60,000 bases of DNA from Bolinopsis microptera (Eukaryota > Ctenophora > Tentaculata > Lobata > Bolinopsidae). The DNA lies in assembly GCF_026151205.1 (NCBI RefSeq), contig NC_087076.1, forward strand, positions 18,465,419 to 18,525,418, written 5' to 3'. Positions 30,901-42,570 of this stretch are shown piece after piece (the first letter of the stretch is position 1; every line of letters begins with the position of its first letter). The notes below the pieces were generated by a model. The model saw only the letters and a program-made list of their open reading frames with translations. It had not been told where the DNA came from and ran no database searches. A program made the position numbers and the translations under genes.

Positions 30901-33900
30901 AATTGGAAGTTCGAGAGTCCAGCATGTAATTCTAATAGAGGCCTGTTGCTTGGAGACGATACAAATTTAATTTTATTTCAGTTTGCAAACATTAATACAA
31001 AGATGGCTCAATTTTACGATATAAAAGCTATCTTAAAGCTATCTTATAAATTAGATACAAAAAAGCAACAATATTTTAGCAGATACTGATATACTCGTGG
31101 ATTATTGTGAAATAAACTGTAGGAGAAGATAGATGTTTTGACTCGATTTTCGATAATCGCTCGCGCAATACAATTGACTCGATCACCATAAGCACTGACC
31201 TTCGACCGGCGATTACTTCGGCTAGGAACAATATCGAATGACACATATAGAAGCATATTGTTAAAATATGCTTCCATGTGATATTTGTGGGTTGTTTGAC
31301 CTTTTAAGTGGTAGAATTTAACACCAGGTTTTTAAATTCATCAAGATCCAGTTCATATTTCATTGTAATTTTGTGGGTGGCTGTAAACAGATGTTGTATT
31401 TGATCGTGTTGCGTGACCTGTTTTATCAGACATTTTTGTTTTTATAAACAGAGCTACGAGTTCAAATATTATTATTAAGCTGTGTTGCACAATCACGTGA
31501 CGCCATATTATCAGACCTGAAGATTAAAAGAGTCGCTGCTGTACATAAAGTTGTTCAGTTGTAACTGCTCCCATTTCGTGATCCGTCCCTCGCAGTCCCC
31601 TGATAATGTAAGCTGATCAGTTTATAATGTTAAATTCTACAATCTTACGGCTTACTGTTTATAACTTTATAATCTTACAGTTCATAATCTTACAGGTTAA
31701 TATTTATATAATCTTACATTGTCATTGTACAATCTTACAGTTTACAATAGAGTCTTGAATCTGCTATCCAAAGAGAACTTTCGGGTAGCAAGCAAATAGC
31801 TGGCTATAACTGTGATAAGCTTACCGTATTCAACAGAATATAAAATAATCCCGCCATAATCGACCTTAAGTACGTACCAGTAAATATCAAGATGGGAGAT
31901 TTGCCAGTGTAAGCCAGACCTTCAGGAATGTGTTTGCACTGCAGTGTGGATACCGGAGCGCACGAGTTGTATCTCCACGCCTGGGGGCAGTGAAAAACAT
32001 TGCAGTGAAAAATTATAAAATTATAAAAATCATTAGATGGTACCAATGTAAAGGGTGGCCCAGAAGTAACTTCCCACACACAACCCTTGAATAACTCTTG
32101 AAATCCGTTTCATAATTATACAAACATTTCAGGGATTAAAGTTGTGGGTAAAACTAAGATTTGCTGAACGTTTCGTAAAAATTCGTCAATTACAAGGGTT
32201 ATGTGTGGGCCACCCTTTTGCAGCATTATTCTCTTACCATGACAGTTCGTCTGTTGGTAGTACAGAAGACTTCCTGCAGTTCTGGTACGTACTGTAACAA
32301 TAGTAGCTGGTATTTTGAGGAATCTGTTCCTTTACTCTTCTGCGAGCTCACGTACTCGGTTATGTTCTCTCCTGGTAGAAACAGTGGTGTAACAATTCAC
32401 ATGACGTCACACAAATCACGTGACGTCACACAATTCACATGACGTCACAGATCACGTAACCCAACCAGATTAGTGAACGTGATGGGTTTACAAACATGTC
32501 TTTGAGTTCAATCACAATACCACGTTTTAAAATAATTCCTTGTGTTTGATAACCTGACTTGGGATCGAACATTGAAACATCTTGCGACCCACATAGAACC
32601 CACAGGACTTTCGTGAGGGGGATGTAACAGATACTTGTTATTGTGCCGCTTAAACCTGAAATAGAGAATAGATCACTGAATGTCACTTGACGTCACAGTT
32701 CACACACCACGTGACATCACACACCACACAAGTCATTCGACTATATATTCATACTGTAAACTTACATCACATTCTTATTTAATATCAAATTAGAGGGAGT
32801 ACTGCAATAGAGCAAATTGGAAAATGACCACATGTGTTGCCTACACACGGTGGTGACCCCCTGAAATGCTTGTTAAACAGTTAATGTGTTGAATATATAA
32901 TGTGCTCTTTGATTAATGAGGGATTTGTAGGCTACAGTGTACAGTGTGTTGTTGAGTGCTTTTAAAAGCTATTCAATAATGATTACTGGATTATGAAATG
33001 TTAGCCAGCAATCAATCATGTGCCCGCCATGCCAGTACCAAAAACTTTTAATTTCCTTTTAAAACTTATTTTCAACACATTTAACCCCTGGTTCAAATCT
33101 CTACCCGAGTAAATTCGTTGGTTACCAGGTAACGGGACTTTATCATAATTGTTATAATATGTGTCATATTAGCAACAAGAGAAACGCCATTGTTGGACGT
33201 GAGGAGAGTGAGGACTCCTCAAACTACATTAAATTAATTCCTTCTGTAACGTCCTCAATAAATGTAATAGATATGTAGTGTTGTAATTAGTTTAAAACTA
33301 CTGATACATTTTTGAACAATAGAAAGTCTCTCTGTACGTTACTCCTGTAAATAAGGTACCCTAATTTTACATTACAAATGGAATTTAGCATAAGCATGAG
33401 CAGTAAGCACTTCCTAATTATCTGATAATGTGCACATGATGGTAAAAGGCGCTTACCCTCAATTTTGTGGATGAGTTGGATGTCTTGTGTCCATATCTTT
33501 ACAGATCTGTCAAAGCTGCCACTAAGTATCTGCCACGTGTTACTCTCACTGTCTCGGATTATCTGTAACAGACTGCAGTTTCTTTAAACTATACGCATGA
33601 TAATATAGTTTAGTATACTTGTATATTTTTTAGTAAATGACGATAGACTCAATAAATCACTGAATTATGTAAAAATAGAATTCTAATTTGCTGCCAATCA
33701 CACGGATTCAATAGTTTTTTAAACTAAGAAACGTATGCATACCAAATATAAAAGCAACATCTTATGAGCCTACCGTGAGACACGTAATAGCTGCCGCATG
33801 AGCCTGTCTAAAAGCAGATATAACATGAAGAGTATGATCGCTGGGATAGGAGGATGTCTCGTACATAATCAGTGCTCGGTCGAAACTGGCAGTGTAAACC

Positions 33901-35030
33901 CGGGAGTCTATGCAGACTATCGACTTTACGATGTCTGTGTGATGAGTAACTGTCTCACCTGAAACTGGCAGTGTTAACCCGGGAGTACATTTGGGCGAGA
34001 AGCCGGGGAGAGTAGAAGGACTAGAAGTGAGAGAACTGGGAGGTCGGATAGCGAGAGTCCGATATATATAATCAGCCACTTAAGCCTAAATTCGTTTGAT
34101 ATGATTATAATTCCTGTTCCCTACTTGGGACAAATAAAAATCAGCAAGTTTTCCAGTGCGCTTATATTGGTAATCAATACAGGTAGAAATGATTTGACAG
34201 AAATTTAAATGAAATCAAAAAAGAAAGCACATTTTTCATCGAGATATGGCGAAGACAGGGAAGTTCCATCGACCAAATTGAAGGCTTTGACTGATTTGTT
34301 AAGTCCTATTATGATTTGTTCTCTTTTGCTGTTCCATGATACACAATAGATTGGGTTGCCTATCTTGATTACCTGCAATATACAGAACTGAAGTACGACA
34401 CATTAAGTAAAGAATTTCAAAAGTATAGAATTTATAATGTCGTATTATCATAATATATGATATAAGTTTATGTATCTGTGATCAAGAAAGCTGGTTCCGA
34501 AAACAGATGGAAGGTCTTAGATGCTTACTTGGTGAGGAATAGAACTAGAGCTCCATGTGATAATGAGCCCATCATTAGATGCAGAAACAAGGAGCTTTGC
34601 TTCTTGCCAAAAGAAAAGGTCTGTTACCCAACCTTGGTGTTTGTTAAGGTTCTGAACAGTTTTACCAGACTCAGCTTCCCAAATTTTGATACTGCCATCC
34701 TCACTGCCTGAAATTGTGGCATTTTACATTATAGGTTATAACTCGTTCAATCGCTATTTTGTTTAAAATTTTGCACTTTTGAATTGCACTTTTTAACAAT
34801 TCTATTTTGAATGATCTAGGATTCTTTAACCATAGCTGGCCTGCTAAGATCCTATTCTCATGTTAACTGACACTTGACCGCTAGTTAAAAGTTCTATGTG
34901 GCAATAACGAGTATTGGAAAGATCAGTATATTCCTCTAATACCTGTGATGATCTCACGTCTAAGAGGATTAACAGTTATTGCTGTAATTGGTTTGCTATG
35001 AACCTCTTTGTGGGTAGTCTTCAGTTCCAT
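22922..35030 (-). CDS. WD40-repeat protein, 15-exon gene
   Basis: Exons in transcription order (plus-strand coordinates): 34943-35030, 34529-34707, 34231-34372, 33774-33958, 33457-33562, 32456-32655, 31878-31980, 31517-31599, 30163-30279, 29915-29996, 24374-24510, 23991-24132, 23645-23772, 23366-23436, 22922-23105. All phases agree and the total is 1,947 nt, 648 codons plus stop. The start ATG has an in-frame TAA 15 nt upstream. WD signatures appear throughout: GSEDGSIKIW, GSFDRSVKIW, DCHIYIWGF, GADRRLCLWNL, GSDDCTLRTW, WDSSICIWNA. This gives two beta-propellers or one long array, so probably a scaffold; many similar proteins are ciliary, but I recognise no named subfamily. The weakest boundary is the donor of exon 6 (TAC|GTGATC). 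The 5.4-kb intron between 24510 and 29915 is filled with repeats. An alternative N-terminal extension of exon 4 stays open back to 34079. Confidence 0.88.
24535..24605. promoter_or_regulatory. Cluster of CRE-like TGACGTCA sites
   Basis: Four CGTGAC/GGTGAC motifs in 70 bp, two being full TGACGTCA palindromes and others half-matched with CACGTG (E-box) overlap. It lies in the WD40 gene intron just upstream of exon 11. It may simply be a degenerate simple repeat. Confidence 0.35.
24811..24987. mobile_element. PIF/Harbinger-like MITE, short copy
   Basis: Inverted termini GGGGTCGTTCACATATTACG and its complement (ending CGACCCC) are flanked by TTA on both sides (24808-24810, 24988-24990), the 3-bp TWA duplication typical of PIF/Harbinger. 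A 30-base G run (24913-24942) occupies its centre. No coding capacity. Confidence 0.85.
25600..26257 (+). pseudogene. LINE fragment: endonuclease domain
   Basis: At 25888-26082 the frame reads YKLDVLLLTETHWSG then KQGVGIVLS, the conserved beginning of the APE-type endonuclease of non-LTR retrotransposons (L-x-E-T-x-W and GVG motifs). The reading continues in other frames to about 26257 with the homologous VVIGYA and DKDAFYNQL segments, so there are several frameshifts. It stops abruptly at a fragment of the foldback MITE. The upstream piece (25614-25880) may be the preceding linker. No reverse transcriptase part remains. Confidence 0.7.
26258..26320. mobile_element. Foldback MITE fragment
   Basis: GATATCACTCCAACTTATCAG and the following AAAACGGCTAAAAAGTC-type sequence match one end of the 6129-6716 element. 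Confidence 0.65.
26321..28170. other. Intronic stretch, no exon seen
   Basis: No supported exon in either direction. A 70-codon frame without start at about 27182-27395 (+) ends in TAA and has no recognised similarity; I do not call it a gene. Confidence 0.5.
28171..29586. repeat. 11-bp satellite TGACCTGTTAC
   Basis: About 129 periods of an 11-bp unit, with TGTCAC variants and a recurring interruption AACCTGTTAGTTGTTACTGA roughly every 130-200 bp (higher-order structure). Read on the minus strand, the unit is AGGTCA plus GTAAC, giving AGGTCA direct repeats spaced by five bases. It lies in the longest intron of the WD40 gene. Confidence 0.97.
30408..30740. mobile_element. Foldback MITE, partial copy
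   Basis: Carries ATTTTCTCGAAATTGACTTT, TAGTTGTTTCTAAAAGAG, the GTCAAATGTCAGCGCTTATG segment and the core TTCAGGATGTGTTCTAGGGA of the 6129-6716 family; the second arm is missing. Confidence 0.82.
31110..31240. mobile_element. Foldback MITE, right-arm fragment
   Basis: AGATAGATGTTTTGACTCGA, AATCGCTCGCGCAATACAAT and CTTCGGCTAGGAACAATAT match the right arm of the 6129-6716 element. Confidence 0.72.
32050..32218. mobile_element. 169-bp MITE with 13-bp perfect TIRs
   Basis: AAAGGGTGGCCCA (32050-32062) and its exact complement TGGGCCACCCTTT (32206-32218) bound an AT-rich core without coding capacity. It lies in a WD40 gene intron. Superfamily not determined. Confidence 0.8.
32395..32460. promoter_or_regulatory. 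Cluster of CRE-like TGACGTCAC sites
   Basis: TGACGTCACA occurs three times in tandem (about 32401, 32420, 32439) next to the donor of WD40 exon 6, and once more at about 32690 on the other side of the exon. Each is preceded by CAC/CACG. Could be regulatory or a short tandem repeat. Confidence 0.35.
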
Positions 35031-36770
35031 ATCATCTATCTTTTATGTTCGGGTAGCCAGTAGCCATACTAGCAAATTGAAAGGATTGAAAGGATTTTCA
35101 TATCAGAGGTTTGAAATTATTTTGAAACATAACTAAGACCCCAGCTAGACCGCACATAACCTGTCACCTAATCGATTATGGGATGCATCACATGCTATTT
35201 AACTAGGACCAAAGACTCCATCTCGTACTGCAGTACGTGCTGTCTAGCTAGAACAGAGCCTCCATCCTATAACGCATCAAGTGATGCGTTATGTGCCATC
35301 GTTCAAGAATGACGACTGCATCACATACTCAGAAAGTGCCTTATTACTTCTAGCTAGCGCAAAAACGGAAAGATAAGAAGAGGTGTGCACGGGACCTTGT
35401 GATGCACCTGCCACTGCAGCTCAAACAATACTACATGATGATAACATAAATGAGGAAATTTCTCCTGTACCGACCGTCAGTGTAACATTCAAATAACATT
35501 GGAACACTTAAGCGGCACTTAAGGCACCACTTTTGCGGCACTTGATGGACCATTTTTGGGACACACGCGGCATTAGGATTTGTGTCACTTTTATTATTTG
35601 TATGCAGGACTTGGAGAAAAATGGAGAACTGATATTTCATTCTATTGGATTCTGTAAACGCTAACTAAACATGACACGATGTTTAAGATTGTTCTCTTGA
35701 CTTGTCCATTTTTTCCATTTCAAAATGTTAAGTGAAAGGTTACGAATGGTCGTTTTTACAGACAAACGTGGATTTTGGAGATTGTGGTAGGTAGATCTGA
35801 ATATTTCGTGTTCCTTACCTACTTACTTCCGTCCGTTACCATGACAACGAGCTGCACAGCGCGCAAGGGTTGCTTGCGGAAATGTGATGTATAGCTAGCC
35901 TGTGATCAATGAATGCGCGGCGCAAGTGTATCAGGTAATAAGCCCAATGTACTGATGTGTATAGAACATGAGTATAGTTTACTTTTGCTAACAATTACAA
36001 GTTAAGTTCTACGGCAATTGAATTGAATTTCAAGTGTTTCCCTATACTATTAAAGCATAATTTATCAATATTATTATTATGAAATGAGCTGATTAGAGCT
36101 TATACTTATAGTTATAGTGGATAGAAATCTAGCGTCCGCCAAAACGAAACAACGAGCGCAATTCTTGTTAATAAACTGATCAAGAAAACAACAATTTTTT
36201 TTTTTTCAAGAAAACAACAAATTTTTATTTAAATCAATTATAGCAACAATTTGAAAAACTTTAAAGCTCTTCTATTACCATGGAATATACTACGGGTATG
36301 GTGACTTGGGCTATTGAGTTGTTAAGTAGATTAAGATTAGTAAACCTGCACTTGCATCGTATATTTTATAAAAACTAGAAATTAGGCTTCACGGTAAAAT
36401 GGAGAAGCAGGCTGATCTTGGAGAGAGCAGACCGTAAAGTTTACGCACCCACCAGGGCTACCTACCTTAGACCCCAGTTGTTCTTTTTGGTTTATCAGCT
36501 TGTATTGTTATATTTATGGACCCCAAGTCACCACACTAAGAAGGAGTATGTAAAAAAATAATAATAATAATTATAAGTTAAGTTATTATCATCATATCTG
36601 TTTAAAACAGTAAAAGTCAAGTTGAGGATTGACTTTCCTAGTTAATTTAAAGGTTCAAACGTTTGGGAATATAATAATGTTGGTATTTGTGTCTGCTGCA
36701 GCAATAATATCGAAATATCATTTGTCTAGAAAATTTTCGCCACTTCAGTAGATATTGGGTCGGCAATTTG
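35031..36770. other. Upstream of the WD40 gene; no gene seen
   Basis: This should hold the WD40 promoter and 5' UTR. A perfect 11-bp-arm hairpin with a 2-base loop (ATAACGCATCA / TGATGCGTTAT) lies at 35269-35292, within a region of short inverted repeats (35135-35350) that may be a decayed MITE. Confidence 0.45.
36396..36565. repeat. Interspersed repeat, copy 1
   Basis: Shares CTTGTATTGTTATATTTATG and GACCGTA, CTACCTACCTTAGACC-type sequence with 45655-45795 (about 75% by eye). Confidence 0.65.
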
Positions 36771-36775
36771 GTGAG

Positions 36776-39700
36776 GATACAAGGATACAAGGATACAAGG
36801 ATACAAAAGTGATAATTACTTTATTGAGTACACAATAGTTGTAATTCTGAAATAATTTAAGTTACACAATTCTAATTATTTACAAGTGTGTAGGGATAAT
36901 TTAGAAATGTTATATAATGCTAGTTTTAGGAAAATAGATAAATCGAGTTTGTATGGTTCAATCTTATTTTAAGGTCCTATAGCATTATGCACTTGCCAGT
37001 ATTTGAGTGGAAATCTGGGCTCTTATAATAGGCTGTATAATTTTCGTTCACAGAGAGAATTGAATGGATTGCTCTTGCTGTGGCAGTGAGTGTGGTAGGA
37101 TCTAGAGTTTTGTTGGAGAGCAAACCGACTAGGTCAGTAATGTTTAGGGGATGGAAATTGAATTTTTCCCTAACTGAGGAGTAGAGCAAACAGTCAATTA
37201 ATACGTGACTTTCGTCCTCAATAGGCTTTAGCCCTTTGCTGAAAAAGCAGTAGGTGCACCAACGTTCTTCTCTTGGTACAAGGGGGGTTTCATATCTGCC
37301 CCTTTCGATGTAGAGGTTGTGGCAGCTGATACGAAACCTTGTCAGACTTTTTCGAACATCCGGTATTTTGATAATTCGTAGGTATGCCTCTGGTTCGAAA
37401 TCATGTTTAATTAAGTTATAGAATTCTAGTTTTGGCGAGGAGGCCTTGGCAGCTTTCCAGGTATTCACGAATTCTTCCCTCATGTTATGACTGATTTGGG
37501 TGGAGAGCTTAGATTTTGAGGAAGATGAGGGGGTGAAGTTGTATTTGGTGAGAAGCTTTGAGATGTTGGTATACCAAGGAAGTCCCAACATGATTTGTTC
37601 GTGAAATGCAGCACAGAGTAGTTCGTTTTCAGTGTTTTCAAGGCGACTATAGTAATCTATTGCAAGTTTGCAGGCTTCAAAGAATAGAGGGTGGCGCCCG
37701 CTTTCGCCCCAGCAACCTATATTTGATGCTTTTGAATGTACAGACAAAGACCACTTGATAAACTTTAGGTGGAATTTTTCATAGTGGTCTTGTGCAATGT
37801 ACTTCAAGGTATGCTGGGGGTTGGCTTTGTCATCTATTTTTGAAAGGTATCTCATGGTTTTTGAGTGGGGGCATAAGACTTGACAGCCATAAAGCAGGAT
37901 TGGTTTTATTAAGGAGTCAAATAGAATATTAAGGGCACGGTGTGAGAGGGCATCCTTAACTATTTTGCCTTTGAGGCCATAGAGAGCACGGAGAGCCTTG
38001 GCCCTCAGCTCAGTATTTGCTGCTGTAAACGATCCATTTCTGTGGAATATTATGCCAAGATAGCAGTATTTATCGGTGTGCTGGATGGGCTGACCTCCCA
38101 ATGTGAATGTTTCATAGGACTGCTTTCGTTTGGGAGGGCTGAATATTACAATCTTAGTTTTCTTAATATTTACTTCGAGGCCCATGGAGTTACAGAAATC
38201 AAATAGAATGTTGATATTGACTTGCAAGGCCTCGGGACTTAGAGCAAGAAGGACAAGATCGTCAGCCCACAGCAGATGTGATATCAGAACGTCAGCAAGA
38301 ACTGGATAGTCACCAACAGATTTCAGGAGAGATGAAAAGTCATTAATGTAGATTTTAAAGAGGTCTGGTGATAGGGGGTGTCCTTGCTCCGTTCCTTTGC
38401 CAATATCAATTTTAGGCGACAAGAGTTTGGAAATTTTTATATGGGCAATAGAGTTTTTGTACATATCACTTAGGCAGTTGAAGAAGTTACCGGTTATTCC
38501 AAGGCATGTAATTTTGTGCAGAAGGAGGTCCCTACATACAGTGTCAAAGGCTTTTCTTAGATCAACAAAGCATGCATAAAGACGAGCCTTTTTAGCTTTT
38601 GTGTATTTGTCAATTACTGTCTTGAGGGTGAAAACGTGATCGTTAGTTTGGGCACCTTTCGAAAATCCAAGCTGTTCTTTTGGGTCAGGACAGTAGAGCT
38701 TTTTGAAGTGTAACAGACGTTCAAGTAAGATGCTAGAGAACAGCTTACCCATACAACTGCCAACTGCTATTGCTCTGTAATTGTCTGGGCTGAAGGGGTT
38801 GCCTGATTTATAGATAGGAGTGATAATACTGGTATGCCATGGATAGTAGCCTGAGACCAGAGAGTGGTTGAATGTTTTGAGGATGACTTGGAAACAAAGC
38901 GGAGTTAGGCTCTGAAGCATCTCGTTTGAGATCAAGTCATTTGAGCAACTTTTACCCTTTTTGAGCTTTTTGATTGCGGAAGTAAGTTCAGAATCAGATA
39001 TGGGCTTGTTTAGGATGTCCAGATCTGGTGGTTCAGGGTAATGTCTGTGATTGTGGTGAGTGAGATCTGGTTCCTGGTCTGGTTTATTATAGAGGGAAGC
39101 AAAGAAATCATGAAAGCTAGCCAGATCGAATTTGTCTAGTAGGGGACTAGTGTCATGTTCTTGTTTTAGCCTTTTAAATTTTTTCCAGTCAAGAATATGA
39201 CCCTCTTCAATAGCTTCATTTAGCTTCCTAAGAAAGGATAATTTCTTACTGTTAACAAGATTGCTGTGCTTATTGCGTTGCTTATAATATTCTCGTCTGA
39301 GAATGTTGTTGCAGTGTTTACTACCTAGCCGGTTTGCTAGCCTATTCAGGTTGCGTCTCGAGGAGTTGACTTGTGGATCAAACCATTTCTTTTGGGCGGA
39401 ATTTTTAGGAGGTTTTTTCACTTTTAATGCTATATCAGCAGCACTGTGGAGACAGTTAGTAATTGCATCGTTCAGTTCATTATTGCCCTCCAAGGTGCCG
39501 CTAAATTCGTTTGCTACAATGTTTTCCAGGTTATGGACAATTTCGGGCGAGTTGAGGGCTGCTTTAAATAGTAAGTGGGAGTTGTTGTTGTCCCACTTAT
39601 AGCCACACGGTAAATTAGAAAAGTCTGGGAGCTGGAAGTTGGCAACAAATGGTTCGAATGTGGTGAGTTTCAAGACTAAGGGACAGTGGTCAGAGTATGA

Positions 39701-39950
39701 TGTAAACTCTTTAACTTGAAGAGAGTTTACATGATCTCTTGCCCACGAGGTGATTATAAAATAATCGACCACACTGCTTCCATTATATTTGTGACAGGTC
39801 ATTTTTCCAGTGGTGTCCCCGAGGGTACGCCCATTAAGAATTTTCAGTTGGTTATTAATAACCATGTCAAGAAAATGTTGGCAGTGGGGTTCAGATATAG
39901 TCAGGTCAGAGTTGTTTCTGGGTTCTTCAATGTCAGTGATGGTGAGTGAG
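36776..39950 (-). mobile_element. LINE B, 5'-truncated, long open frame
   Basis: The minus-strand frame 36977-40108 (1,043 codons; the element-derived part starts about residue 60) contains the C-terminal endonuclease block (NGRTLGD ~92, SVVDYF ~112, SDHCPL ~139), a reverse transcriptase (FVDLRKAFD ~514, EQGHPLSP ~574, WADDLVLLA ~614) and a C-terminal CTYC...H...C knuckle (~960). This is a Jockey/CR1/I-type non-LTR element with the active-site form ADD. The 5' half of the endonuclease is missing. The element ends in a GATACAAG tandem (36776-36806), the kind of short 3' repeat typical of CR1-like elements. The RT frame has no stop, so the insertion looks young. The clade is not certain. Confidence 0.88.
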
Positions 39951-41173
39951 TGATGAAATGGTTTGGTCTGTGACTGAGTGAGGGGCGATGTGAAAGTTGT
40001 GGTAAGTCCAGGTGTTATTATTGTTGATGGATTGGGATCCCAGGATGATACTTTTACAGCGTAATTTAACCAAAGATACAGAGGTAGTGAGGATTTCCCC
40101 ATTCTCATTTAGAATCCGTTTATGTATGCTATTCCACAATTTGGAGGCTATATAAAGAAAAGTGTTGGTTTTTCTTGGGAGGATTATGACATTGCTTGTA
40201 TCACGTTTTGATGAGTCTATAGTACAGTACAACGAGTATGGAGTGCGAAATTTCATAATTCGAAATATCTCAGATATACAGTGGTATTTGTACAAGTTTT
40301 GAACAGTAAGCAATTTTAGTCGATTAAAAATGGGCTTGGTGTGCTCTTTTTCGAAAAAAGCAGCTCCTAACCTCTGTTTTGTATAAGGTCTGGCTCGTGC
40401 ACAAGTGGCATGTTTGTCGAGGTATGCATTTAGGTCTCCAAAAAGGATTCTTATACAACGTTTCTGAGTTATGAACAGCTTATCGTTTGGTTGGTCTTTG
40501 AGGGCTGAGCCCCAAACACTTATTCCGTAAGCAAGATGTGATTCCAATAATGCAGAGTATATTTTTTGGTAGTGTTCCCCTGGAACTGAATGTTTAATCC
40601 TGTTAAGTGCTCCTATAGTGGATCTAATTTTTTTTCTTAGATATTCTATATGTGGGCCCCATGCCAGCTAAGTTGTTCATCAATTACTACACCAAGAAAT
40701 TTGGTGTTGCTAACCTTGACAATTTTGTGTCCATTTATAAATATTCCTTGTGATTTGTCATATTCATTGGCATATGGCCTAACCCTGGCGCAGGTTTCAT
40801 CAGATTCGCATGCAGGTAGAAAATGTATGTAGCAGCATTTAGACATATTTATATGTAAGAGATTACTTCTCATGAATTTGCATATGAAATCAAGAACTTT
40901 ATTGGCCTTCAAGTATGTTGCTTCTTTGGACGGTCCAGTGATAAATATATTTGTGTCATCAGCATAGAGCACAAATTTGCATTCATCGCCTTTGTAACAG
41001 TTTATTATGTCGTTCATATATAATAAGAAAAGTAGAGGGCCTAGTATGGAACCTTGGGGAACTCCATATTTTACATTCATAGTCTCTGATGTAGTGTTGA
41101 GAAATGAAACATACTGTGATCTATCGGATAAATAGCTTTTTAGAAGTCCTAGAGCTAGACCTCTAACCCCCAT
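39933..41173 (-). pseudogene. LINE A, 5'-truncated reverse transcriptase remnant
   Basis: Two frames on the minus strand, 40646-41173 and 39933-40547, join through one frameshift at about 40652. The first holds [13 protein letters not shown] and YADDTNIF, the catalytic core of a CR1/Jockey-type reverse transcriptase, distinct from LINE B (WADD). The second holds the C-terminal part (HLAYGISVWGS and SKLWNSIH). It is truncated upstream at GVRGLALGLL. LINE B begins right at its 3' side, in the same orientation, so the two abut head to tail. Confidence 0.85.
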
Positions 41174-42170
41174 CCACTTTTAACCTTAAATTGGACATAA
41201 CTACCTCACTAGCTGAAGTAGCTTATTGTTTCATTGAGGTAGGTCTAGATGGATTATAAACCTATAATTAGTCCAACTCGATTATTAAGCAACAATTAAC
41301 AAGTAAATCAACGCATTGCATGTGATAGGCATTGTTTATGGTAGGCACATTGCTCATGCTTATGGTAGGTACAGCGCCTCTACCTATTCCAAAATTTTTA
41401 TAATATTTATAAGCTCATCGAGGCCGTCCATCTTCTGTTTACAGTTTTCCAAAGGATTGTGCACACCAAAACCCCTGTACTGAGTTTGTCGGCCGTTGCT
41501 CTAACCAGCAACCAAAGCCCCTGCACTTGCTTGAAGCGCTCGCCCGCCGAAGGCAGCAAAAACCTTTTTCAATCAAGTTCTCGTCAACTGTCAACTCGGC
41601 TGCAGTATTCTGTCCGTATGGTGCATAATTGTCCTCCCGGGCCTCCGTCTTCCTGTCACTGTATTCTGTCGAACCTGTTCCATACTTCAAGTAATTTTAT
41701 ATTTGACTTTAAATCAACTAATGTCATGTTGAGTTCAACTTTTATATAGTAGTACCAATACCAAATACCTTTACATAATGGATTATTTTAAATTATTAAC
41801 TGATTTGTGATTACTATTTGACCATTGTTAATGATCTGGCCCGGCGTGCGCTACTTCGAAGAAATTTAGACGAGTAACATCCGTCAAATAACAAATTACT
41901 ATGTACTAAACATTAAATTTTTCTACTTATATATATACAACGTTCCAAATCTAAATTCGATAATAAACTTCATATTAGTGCTGCACTGCTGCCGGCTGCG
42001 TGGTGATGTCCAGGGAATCAATCCACCCACTAGTGATGATAATATATTTTTGTTATGTGTGCCCAAGAGGGTGTAAATCGGGTCGCTCCTACTCACTACT
42101 ATATATACTGAATGGCACTTACTAATTCGCTCGCCCAAAAATTTCACTGACTTTGGTTTTTATGGTTTTG
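41174..42170. other. Non-coding; contains repeat fragment at 41820-41885
   Basis: 41820-41885 (ATTGTTAATGATCTGGCCCG through GAGTAACATCCGTCAAATAA) matches the 21580-21690 module. No supported gene in the rest. Confidence 0.6.
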
Positions 42171-42179
42171 CAGCCGTAC

Positions 42180-42450
42180 AAAACGGTTTTACATAAACCC
42201 TAATCCCAACCCTAACCCTAACCATAACCCCGAAGCTAACCATAACCTTTACCACAACCCTAACCCTAACCCGAGCCCTAAACAATCGAATTCATGGTTT
42301 ACTAGCCTGTCACGTGACCAAAACGGTTTTTTGCCCATAACCCTCCTGTCTCCGTGGAAGCATTTTTACCCTACGTCATGTGGGGTGATTCGGAATCAGC
42401 ATTCCCTGGAGATTGTTTAGGACTCGGGTTAGGGTTAGGGTTGTTATAAG
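42180..42450. repeat. Telomere-like CCCTAA/TTAGGG words in inverted order
   Basis: CCCTAA and CCCTAACC-type words with CCATAA variants fill about 42195-42285; the complementary orientation (GGGTTAGGGTTAGGGTTG) follows at 42425-42445. Between them is ACGTGACCAAAACGGTTTT, which matches a module at 42175-42192 (ACAAAACGGTTTTAC). Confidence 0.75.
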
Positions 42451-42459
42451 GGTTTTGGG

Positions 42460-42570
42460 TTATACTTGTCATACGTTGTATGACCCGCCGCGCACGAGTG
42501 CGGCTCCCCCTGTATCATCAGGACGACCTAGTGAAACGGCCGTGGGGGTCACGACGTGTCACGTGTTACA
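42460..42570. mobile_element. GC-rich repeat module, copy
   Basis: TTGTCATACGTTGTATGACC, CGGCTCCCCCTGTATC and CCGTGGGGGTCAC match 19520-19630. Confidence 0.75.
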
